Below, in pieces: positions 1 through 5,318 of a DNA stretch of 13,690 nt (position 1 is the stretch's first letter; each line of letters begins with the position of its first letter). This DNA comes from Nitrospirota bacterium (GTDB taxonomy: Bacteria > Nitrospirota > JAOUDF01). The stretch covers positions 1 through 13,690 of the forward strand of contig JAOUDF010000051.1 in assembly GCA_029859385.1 (NCBI GenBank), read 5' to 3'. The translations under genes and the position numbers were made by a program. The notes below the pieces were generated by a model. It made no database searches. It was not told where the DNA came from and saw only the letters and a list, made by a program, of their open reading frames with translations.

Positions 1-403
1 ACAGGTGTTCCGGGTCGGGGTAGTACTCAAAACCCCTCAACTCCCCACGCTCGCCGGTGACCACATAATACGGATTCCCGGCGCGAAGCAGGTTGAGGTC
101 GGCATGCGGCTGGGCGGCCTTGACGATGAGGCGGATATTCTCGGGCGAAAGCTGAAATCCTTCCATGATGGAGTGCAGGCTCTGCCCTTCCTGCACTACC
201 CCGCTTATTCGGCTTATACGCTCTTTGAGGGTGGCCAATTCGGATTTTTTGTGGCCGAAATATTCGGCGGGAAGCTTGAGCCACTCCTTGACGGGGATAA
301 CATCCCCCGCAATGATGATCGCGGCGATGACGGCAAAGGTGACGGCAGGGAGGATTACAGCTGAACGGGGAATACTTTTGAGAGTACGGGGCAGGAAACG
401 CAA
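1..403 (-). CDS. M23-type cell-wall endopeptidase, N-terminal part (cut by window edge)
   Basis: Only the first 134 codons are present; the gene runs off the left edge. I chose the TTG at 401-403 because AAGGAGAGG lies a few bases upstream. The protein starts with a short basic stretch (RFLPRTLKSIPR), then one hydrophobic segment at about residues 14-33, giving a type II membrane anchor with the rest in the periplasm. Residues about 72-134 resemble the LysM-like/OapA-type domain that precedes the zinc peptidase domain in MepM-like M23 proteins: EGQSLHSIMEGFQLS, later LLRAGNPYYVV and GELRGFEYYPD. The catalytic domain (HxxxD, HxH) would lie outside the window, so the peptidase call is inferred from the N-terminal architecture alone. 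It follows rnhB by about 50 bp and is probably the next gene of the same transcript. A non-catalytic OapA/LysM-like protein is the main alternative. Confidence 0.7.
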   Translation of the reverse strand, partial: MRFLPRTLKSIPRSAVILPAVTFAVIAAIIIAGDVIPVKEWLKLPAEYFGHKKSELATLKERISRISGVVQEGQSLHSIMEGFQLSPENIRLIVKAAQPHADLNLLRAGNPYYVVTGERGELRGFEYYPDPEHL

Positions 404-455
404 GACCTCTCCTTTTGAAAGAATACTTCAGCGGGAGCAGTGTACCACAAGGACA

Positions 456-1106
456 TCAGGCAACAACACCCCTGAAGCTTTTTCGGTGGATATCGGAAGG
501 TCCGTGCTCCCGGAGACGGTCGAGGTGGAGACGGGTACCGTACCCCTTGTGAACATTAAAACCATACTGGGGGAAACGTTGATGCAGCTCATCCATCATC
601 CGGTCGCGGGTGACTTTTGCGACGATGGAGGCCGCCGCAATGGATGCGCTGGATGCGTCCCCCTTGATAATCCCCTTCTGCGGGATAAGGAAATCAGGGA
701 GAGTCAGGGCGTCGAGGAGTACGAAATCCGGTGAAGCGGAAAGGCCGGCAATGGCTTGTTTCATGGCGACGATGGTCGCCTGGAGGATGTTTATGCGGTC
801 GATCTCGGTGGCGTCGACAATGCCGACCCCCACCGACAGGGCCTTTTCCATGATCAGGGGGTAGAGGGCCTCCCGCCGGGCGGCGGAAAGCTGTTTCGAG
901 TCGTTGAGCCCTTCGATCAGCGGCTCACCGGGTGGGGCGTTGAGGATAACAGCAGCGGCCACGACCGGCCCGGCCAGCGGACCCCGGCCCGCTTCATCGA
1001 CGCCGGCAACCATACGGAAACCGCCGGCGGCGGCTTCCCGTTCAAACCTATAGAGGTCGGGGACCTCCGCCTCAAAAGGCAGAGTCGGCTGGACGGAGCT
1101 GGGCAA
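456..1106 (-). CDS. rnhB: Ribonuclease HII
   Basis: RNase HII nicks RNA-DNA hybrids and starts removal of single ribonucleotides from DNA, in the cytoplasm. The protein has 216 residues from the chosen start, normal for the family. Visible motifs are VDEAGRGPLAGPV (catalytic D37, E38), NDSKQL, LLDALTLP (D132), KGDASSASIAAASIVAKV (D150) and the C-terminal GYGTRLHLDRLREHGPSDIHR. The four acidic residues have the spacing of the known active site. An ATG at 1173-1175 would add 23 residues with no family similarity; the TTG at 1104-1106 has GGGAGG at good distance and gives an N-terminus of usual length, so I prefer it. The gene lies downstream of rplS, an order common in bacteria, and 72 bp separate them, including a strong hairpin. 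The family call is very sure, the start moderately so. Confidence 0.96.
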   Translation of the reverse strand: MPSSVQPTLPFEAEVPDLYRFEREAAAGGFRMVAGVDEAGRGPLAGPVVAAAVILNAPPGEPLIEGLNDSKQLSAARREALYPLIMEKALSVGVGIVDATEIDRINILQATIVAMKQAIAGLSASPDFVLLDALTLPDFLIPQKGIIKGDASSASIAAASIVAKVTRDRMMDELHQRFPQYGFNVHKGYGTRLHLDRLREHGPSDIHRKSFRGVVA

Positions 1107-1135
1107 ATGGTCCTCCCGCCAATTTGATTGACGCT

Positions 1136-1164
1136 GGGCAGGGCGATGCAGGCATCCCCTGCCC
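1136..1164 (-). other. Strong intercistronic hairpin between rplS and rnhB
   Basis: Read on the transcript strand, GGGCAGGG pairs perfectly with CCCTGCCC. Inside it GATG pairs with CATC around a four-base loop, with a single unpaired G on the 3' side. No run of U follows, so it is not a classic intrinsic terminator. It sits between the rplS stop and the rnhB ribosome binding site. It could stabilise the 3' end of the rplS message, mark a processing site, or lower rnhB expression relative to the ribosomal protein. Structure seen; function inferred. Confidence 0.6.
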
Positions 1165-1178
1165 ATTGTTGGCAACTA

Positions 1179-1562
1179 TTACGCTGCGGCGCTCTTGGAC
1201 TTTGCAGGCTTCGCCCTGAGGTCCTTCTCCTTCACCTGGGCAGCCTTGCCCCTGAGGTCCCGGAGGTAGAAGAGCCTTGCCTGATGTACATGTCCCTGAC
1301 GCACCACCTGGATCTTGTCGAGCATCGGGGAGTTGAGAGGGAATATCCTCTCCACGCCGATGCCGGACGAGATCTTCCTGACGGTGAAGGTTTCACGGAG
1401 GCCGTCGCCGCGACGCCTGATGACGATCCCTTCGAAGACCTGAACCCTGGTCTTTTCACCCTCGACAACCTTTACATGCACCTTCAGGGTATCGCCTACC
1501 CGGAATGCCGGGATATCCGACTTGATCTGAGCCTGTTCAACCAAACGCGAAATCTTGTTCAT
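1179..1562 (-). CDS. rplS: 50S ribosomal protein L19
   Basis: L19 is a structural protein of the large ribosomal subunit, near the 30S-50S interface. The 127-residue protein matches the family over nearly all its length: FRVGDTLKVHVKVVEGEKTR, VFEGIVIRRRGDG, ETFTVRKISSGIGVERIFP, SPMLDKIQVVRQG and ARLFYLRDLRGKAA. The C-terminal tail rich in Lys, Ala and Pro (about residues 112-127) is longer than in the shortest homologues, which is common. The ATG start has GGGAGG about ten bases upstream. In many bacteria rplS directly follows trmD; here an extra RNA methyltransferase gene and a repeat-built hairpin lie between them, so L19 synthesis might be tuned separately from the upstream modification enzymes. 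Confidence 0.97.
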   Translation of the reverse strand: MNKISRLVEQAQIKSDIPAFRVGDTLKVHVKVVEGEKTRVQVFEGIVIRRRGDGLRETFTVRKISSGIGVERIFPLNSPMLDKIQVVRQGHVHQARLFYLRDLRGKAAQVKEKDLRAKPAKSKSAAA

Positions 1563-1589
1563 TTCCCTTTACCTCCCTGACAAAAATAC

Positions 1590-1678
1590 AGACTGAAGAC
1601 TGAAGGCCGAAGACTGAAGGGTTATCGGAAAAGCGGTTTTTCAACCCTGCCTTACCTTCAGCCTTCGGTCTTCAGTCT
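1590..1678. repeat. Inverted repeat built of 7-bp tandem units (GACTGAA type)
   Basis: The left arm (1590-1621) consists of consecutive 7-mers of the type GACTGAA, GACTGAA, GGCCGAA, GACTGAA. The right arm (1655-1678) is a near-perfect inverted copy: 21 of 24 positions match the outer 24 bases of the left arm in my hand alignment. Between the arms a second hairpin forms: GGGTT (1619-1623) pairs with AACCC (1643-1647), and inside it GGAAAA pairs with TTTTTC around GCGG. The element fills most of the 134-bp gap between rplS and the methyltransferase gene. It could be a mobile intergenic repeat (REP/MITE-like) or an attenuator in front of rplS. It is not a CRISPR: units are 7 bp with no spacers. 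Confidence 0.8.
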
Positions 1679-1696
1679 ATCTACCTGCCGTTATTT

Positions 1697-2269
1697 TTAC
1701 TCCTGCCGGTCGCCGAGCAACCGGTCCACTATGATCGCCGCCGCACTGCGGACCGACAGATGATTGTAAGATTCCGGCCCTGAAATCGGCTTGAGCCGGT
1801 AGTGCGCCTTTTTCAAAAACCTTTCTTCCATCCCCCACCCGGTTCCGAAGAGAACCAGGAATGGGCCTGCATCCTCTGCCATCCTCCGGCGCAGGTCGCT
1901 GTAATCCACCGCGTCATCGGCAAGTCTGGCCGTGGTGGCAATCACGGTGGCGGTACGTCCGTCGCAATCAGCCGCGATAGCCTGTTGGGCCGTTTCGAGG
2001 TCGGGCACTACCGAGACCCTCGAAAGCGCTTCTTTCCGCAGCGGATTGTAGTCTGCCCCGGTCCCTTCGGTCCAGTGACGGAGCACCCTGCCGGCCATCT
2101 CCTGCTGGGTTTCCAGCGGCGTTATCATGAAATAGCGCCGTATGCCGTATGTCCGGGCCATCCTGGCGATATCATGGATATCCAGGTTGGTTATGGCCGT
2201 GGCGACAATGTCGCCGCCCTTGTCGTACACAGGGTAGTGCACCAGGCCCAGGTAAATATTGTCAGGCAT
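1697..2269 (-). CDS. TrmD-associated SPOUT-class RNA methyltransferase (PF09936-like)
   Basis: This 190-residue protein resembles the small SAM-dependent RNA methyltransferase family encoded next to trmD in several deltaproteobacteria. N-terminal: IYLGLVHYPVYDKGG, then AITNLDIHDIARMARTYG, typical of the family. The C-terminal half holds the likely trefoil-knot SAM site: FLVLFGTGWGM at about residues 137-147 and ESYNHLSVRSAAAIIVDRLL near the end. The RNA substrate is unknown; a tRNA or rRNA nucleotide is inferred from the fold and from the neighbouring translation genes. Its ATG overlaps the trmD stop by 8 bp (ATGCCTGA), which suggests translational coupling; no strong independent Shine-Dalgarno sequence is visible. 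Confidence 0.88.
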   Translation of the reverse strand: MPDNIYLGLVHYPVYDKGGDIVATAITNLDIHDIARMARTYGIRRYFMITPLETQQEMAGRVLRHWTEGTGADYNPLRKEALSRVSVVPDLETAQQAIAADCDGRTATVIATTARLADDAVDYSDLRRRMAEDAGPFLVLFGTGWGMEERFLKKAHYRLKPISGPESYNHLSVRSAAAIIVDRLLGDRQE

Positions 2270-3011
2270 CAGTCCCGGATATCTCCCGCAGAAATCGCAT
2301 GTCTTCGGCGGAAAGGCGCCCTTCCTGTTCCATTCGGGTCAGCAGCTCCGGGCGCTTCAACCAGGTGGCCCGCAACGCCTCTTTCCTCCGCCAGACCCTT
2401 ATATTTTCATGGTTTCCCGAAAGCAGTACCTCGGGGACCTTCATACCTTCAAAATCGGGCGGCCTTGTAAAGTGCGGATAGTCGAGAAGGCCGTCGGAGA
2501 ATGAATCCTGATCCGCCGACCGGTCGTCTCCCAGCACGCCGGGCACAAACCGGGCCGCGGCTTCTATCACCACCAGGGCCGCCAGTTCGCCGCCGTTGAG
2601 GACATAGTCCCCTATCGAAATCTCCCGGTCAACCAGGGCAACCCGCGCCCTTTCGTCGATCCCTTCATACCTGCCGCACAGGAATATCTGCGGGCGGGTA
2701 TCCGCCGCCAGCGATTGGGCCATTTCATGGTCGAACCGCTCACCCTGCGGAGAAAGGTAGATCACCCGGGCGTCCGGCAATTCCTTCTTCAGGCTCTCCA
2801 CCGTCCGGAATATCGGCTCGGGCTTGAGCACCATCCCCGCGCCACCGCCATAGGGGTAGTCGTCGGCGACCTGGTGTCTCCCTTCGGTGAAATCCCTGAG
2901 GTTCACCACATCGATGGAGAGTATCCCTTTTGCCCTGGCCTTGCCAAGCAGGCTCTCTTCGAGCACCGTCTCGACCATGGCCGGGAAGAGGGTAATAACT
3001 TTAATCTTCAT
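2262..3011 (-). CDS. trmD: tRNA (guanine-37-N1)-methyltransferase
   Basis: TrmD methylates G37 next to the anticodon using S-adenosylmethionine and prevents +1 frameshifting. The 249-residue protein has the expected length. Visible motifs are VITLFPAMVE at the N-terminus, the SAM-site region DDYPYGGGAGMVLKPEPIF (50-68), IFLCGRYEGIDERA (109-122), EISIGDYVLNGGELAALVV (130-148, knot) and SFSDGLLDYPHFTRP (170-184), the segment with the conserved catalytic aspartate, followed by PEVLLSGNHENI. It overlaps rimM by 11 bp at its start and the SPOUT methyltransferase gene by 8 bp at its end. The three genes are thus a tightly coupled block. Confidence 0.97.
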   Translation of the reverse strand: MKIKVITLFPAMVETVLEESLLGKARAKGILSIDVVNLRDFTEGRHQVADDYPYGGGAGMVLKPEPIFRTVESLKKELPDARVIYLSPQGERFDHEMAQSLAADTRPQIFLCGRYEGIDERARVALVDREISIGDYVLNGGELAALVVIEAAARFVPGVLGDDRSADQDSFSDGLLDYPHFTRPPDFEGMKVPEVLLSGNHENIRVWRRKEALRATWLKRPELLTRMEQEGRLSAEDMRFLREISGTDA

Positions 3012-3522
3012 CCAGCAGGCCCGGCATGGGATGAATGATCATCTTCTTTTCCGCGACACTCACGGTCCGGATCACATCGGCGATGGCAGGGACCAGCAGT
3101 TCCTTGTCCCCATCCTGGACGACGTAGACATCGTTGCTGCCCGTCTGGAAGATATCCGTCACCCTGCCCAGCATGCGTCCGTCGGTGGTCGCCACTTCCA
3201 TCCCGAGGAGATCGTGCCAGTAGAAAACCCCTTCGGGAAGCTCGGGAGATTCCTCTTTCGGAACCAGCAGTTCCTGTCCGGAAAGTTCGGCGGCCTCTTC
3301 CGGGGTATTGATCCCCTCCAGGGAAAGGATCACCATCTCATTCTGCGTCCGGCTCGAGCGGACCCGAAACAGCGTCAACCCCTTCTCCGCCTCTTCAATC
3401 CATACCTTTTTGAGGCGCTTGAAGCGTTCGGGCACGTCAGAGAGGGGGACAACCTTGACCTCTCCCCTGACGCCGTGAGGCTTGACAACCCTTCCGATGA
3501 TAACGTGGTCCCTGACCGTCAC
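3001..3522 (-). CDS. rimM: 16S rRNA processing / 30S maturation factor RimM
   Basis: RimM helps assemble the head of the 30S subunit and binds S19. The 173-residue protein shows the N-terminal RimM barrel (residues about 6-90: IIGRVVKPHGVRGEVKV, EEAAELSGQELLVP) and the C-terminal PRC-like barrel (about 98-165: YWHDLLGMEV, LGRVTDIFQTGSNDVYVV, KELLVPAIADVI). The start is GTG at 3520-3522; no alternative start lies close by and the Shine-Dalgarno signal is poor (AGGG about 12 bases upstream). Only 41 bp separate it from rpsP, too little for the KH-domain gene often found there. Its end overlaps trmD by 11 bp. Confidence 0.96.
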   Translation of the reverse strand: MTVRDHVIIGRVVKPHGVRGEVKVVPLSDVPERFKRLKKVWIEEAEKGLTLFRVRSSRTQNEMVILSLEGINTPEEAAELSGQELLVPKEESPELPEGVFYWHDLLGMEVATTDGRMLGRVTDIFQTGSNDVYVVQDGDKELLVPAIADVIRTVSVAEKKMIIHPMPGLLDED

Positions 3523-3563
3523 CCGAGGTCTACCCTGTCATCCAAAGATGTCGGGCACGGTAA

Positions 3564-3830
3564 TCAGGCTGCGGGTGCTGCGGCCGTCTTCGCGATACCG
3601 GCCTTCTTCAGCAGCTGCTTTACCGTAACAGTAGGGATCGCACCCTTGTCGAGCCAGCCGACGATCTTGGCCTGGTCGAGCTTTACGCCCTCAGCCGCCA
3701 TCAGCGGATCGTAGGTCCCCACGTTCTCAATGTACTGGCCGCCCCTCTTCGTACGCGAATCGGTAACAACCACCCGGTAAAACGGCCTCTTGTGCGTGCC
3801 CATCCTTGTGAGACGGATTTTTACTGACAT
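3564..3830 (-). CDS. rpsP: 30S ribosomal protein S16
   Basis: S16 is a small-subunit structural protein. The 88-residue protein has the family pattern: SVKIRLTRMGTHKRPFYRVV, TDSRTKRGGQYIENVGTYDP, VKLDQAKIVGWLDKGAIPT, TVKQLLKKAGI. The open frame extends upstream to 3887, but those 19 codons have no S16 similarity. The ATG at 3828-3830 has AGGAGG eight bases upstream, which fixes the start. It follows ffh by 57 bp; that gap holds a terminator-like hairpin. Confidence 0.97.
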   Translation of the reverse strand: MSVKIRLTRMGTHKRPFYRVVVTDSRTKRGGQYIENVGTYDPLMAAEGVKLDQAKIVGWLDKGAIPTVTVKQLLKKAGIAKTAAAPAA

Positions 3831-3846
3831 CTCTTTTCCTCCTGCC

Positions 3847-3874
3847 AAAAATGCGGGCAACTCGTCAACTGCCC
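3847..3874 (-). terminator. Terminator-like hairpin between ffh and rpsP
   Basis: On the transcript strand GGGCAGTT pairs with AGTTGCCC (8 bp, two of them G-U) around the loop GACG. Three bases later comes a run of five U just before the rpsP ribosome binding site. The shape is that of a weak intrinsic terminator or attenuator. The flanking bases (TGTAGGGGC on one side) also recall palindromic intergenic repeats, so it may be a decayed repeat. As rpsP has no obvious promoter of its own in the 57-bp gap, complete termination seems unlikely. Confidence 0.4.
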
Positions 3875-3887
3875 CTACAAAACACAC

Positions 3888-5228
3888 CTAAAACGGCATC
3901 AACCTTCTGGCCATTGACGCCAATCCCTTTTTCCCCTTTGCGCTGCTGAGGGTCTTGAACATCTTTCTCGCTTCAGCGAACTGCTTGAGCAGCCGGTTTA
4001 CCTCCTGCACTGTAGTCCCGCTGCCCTTCGAGATGCGCACCCTCCGGCTTCCGTTGATGATCACCGGATTGAGCCGCTCCTTGCGGGTCATTGAGTTGAT
4101 GATCGCCTCAACCCGCGCCACCTCCCGGTCGTCGACCTTCATGTTGGCCATGTTGAGCTTGCCCATCCCCGGCAGCATCCCCATGAGGTCCTTCAGAGAC
4201 CCCAGCTTTTTCATCTGGGTGATCTGCTCCCGGAAATCCTCCAGGGTAAAGCCGTCTTTCGCCAGCTTCTCCTGGAGCGCTGCGGCGTCCTGAACCGTAA
4301 CCGCCGTCTGGGCCTTCTCGATGAGGGAGAGGACATCCCCCATCCCCAGTATCCGCGAGGCCAGCCGGTCGGGGTGAAACAGCTCGATGGCCTCGATCTT
4401 TTCTCCGATACCGGCGAATTTGATCGGCTTGCCCGTCACCGCGCGTATGGAGAGGGCCGCGCCGCCCCTGGCATCGCCGTCCAGCTTGGTAAGAACCACA
4501 CCGGAGAGGTCGAGCACTTCGTTGAAACGGGTGGCGATATTGACCGCTTCCTGACCGGTCATGGCATCGGCCACCAGCAGAATTTCGTGGGGCTTTACGA
4601 CGCCCTTGATCTGCGCCAGCTCCTCCATGAGCGTTTCATCGATCTGGAGTCGACCGGCGGTATCGAACAGCACTACATCAAAACCGGCCCGGTACGCCTT
4701 GTCGAACCCTTCGCGGCACACCCTGACCGGATCGTCTTTTTCCTGGGTCCCGTACACCTCAACGCCGGTCTGTTCACCAAGGGTGAAGAGCTGCCGGATA
4801 GCCGCCGGCCGCTGCGTATCGGCCGCAACCATGAGGACGCGCCTGCCGTCCTTCTTGAACCGCAGGGCGAGCTTGGCGGTGGTGGTTGTCTTACCGGAGC
4901 CCTGAAGCCCCACCATCATGATGACCGTCGGCTGATTGGGGACCAGCGGGATACCGGTGGCCTGCCCGCCCATCATGGCGCAGAGCTCGTCGTGGACGAT
5001 CTTTATAACCTGCTGGCCGGGAGTAATGCTTCCCAGCACTTCCTGCCCGACGGCCCGGACCCTGATCTTTTCGACCAGATCCTTGACGACGCGGAAGTTT
5101 ACATCGGCCTCAAGAAGCGCAAGACGCACTTCCCGCAGCGATTCTGCGACCACCTCTTCGGTGAGGAGCCCGCGACCGCTCAGCTTCTTGAATATTGCCT
5201 GTAACTTACCTGAAAGGTCTTCTAGCAT
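3888..5228 (-). CDS. ffh: Signal recognition particle protein (SRP54 homologue, GTPase)
   Basis: Ffh binds 4.5S RNA and hydrophobic signal sequences and hands ribosomes to FtsY at the membrane. The 446-residue protein has all domains: N domain (residues 1-90, ALLEADVNFRVVKDLVEKI), GTPase G domain with P-loop GLQGSGKTTTTAKLA (107-121), AADTQRPAAIRQL, DTAGRLQIDE (189-198), TKLDGDARGGAAL (247-259) and GIGEKIEAIELFHPDRLASRILGMGD (273-298), and the methionine-rich M domain (about 300-430) with MLPGM and the RNA-binding part RRVRISKGSGTTVQEVNRLLKQF. It is complete. The ATG at 5226-5228 has only AGGTAG upstream. It is the first gene of the translation operon, 45 bp downstream of the expected transcription start of the promoter at 5279-5307. 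Confidence 0.98.
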   Translation of the reverse strand: MLEDLSGKLQAIFKKLSGRGLLTEEVVAESLREVRLALLEADVNFRVVKDLVEKIRVRAVGQEVLGSITPGQQVIKIVHDELCAMMGGQATGIPLVPNQPTVIMMVGLQGSGKTTTTAKLALRFKKDGRRVLMVAADTQRPAAIRQLFTLGEQTGVEVYGTQEKDDPVRVCREGFDKAYRAGFDVVLFDTAGRLQIDETLMEELAQIKGVVKPHEILLVADAMTGQEAVNIATRFNEVLDLSGVVLTKLDGDARGGAALSIRAVTGKPIKFAGIGEKIEAIELFHPDRLASRILGMGDVLSLIEKAQTAVTVQDAAALQEKLAKDGFTLEDFREQITQMKKLGSLKDLMGMLPGMGKLNMANMKVDDREVARVEAIINSMTRKERLNPVIINGSRRVRISKGSGTTVQEVNRLLKQFAEARKMFKTLSSAKGKKGLASMARRLMPF

Positions 5229-5278
5229 ACCAGACTACCTGATGCAGACACACGGGGGGTGTCGTCAGTGAAATGCGT

Positions 5279-5307
5279 ACTATAGGGAAAGTGCCGCGGG
5301 GTGTCAA
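5279..5307 (-). promoter_or_regulatory. Consensus sigma70-type promoter of the ffh-rpsP-rimM-trmD operon
   Basis: On the minus strand a perfect -35 TTGACA (5302-5307) is followed by exactly 17 bp and a -10 of TATAGT (5279-5284), one base from consensus. The expected start near 5272 leaves a leader of about 45 nt before the ffh ATG. The -35 begins 12 bp after the glgP stop codon, so the promoter fills the ffh-glgP gap. No terminator for glgP is visible there, so some read-through into ffh is possible. Confidence 0.85.
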
Positions 5308-5318
5308 GGGAAAAGAGA

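Noticed and set aside
165..734. 189-codon plus-strand frame over the rnhB end
   Set aside because: Opposite to rnhB and the M23-type gene; no motif; a shadow.
1590..1678. CRISPR-like short repeats
   Set aside because: Units are contiguous 7-mers without spacers, arranged as an inverted pair; no cas genes nearby.
1802..2470. 222-codon open frame on the plus strand
   Set aside because: Antisense to the SPOUT methyltransferase and trmD, both with clear motifs; a shadow.
4374..5204. 276-codon open frame on the plus strand
   Set aside because: Antisense to ffh, with no family resemblance; a codon-bias shadow.
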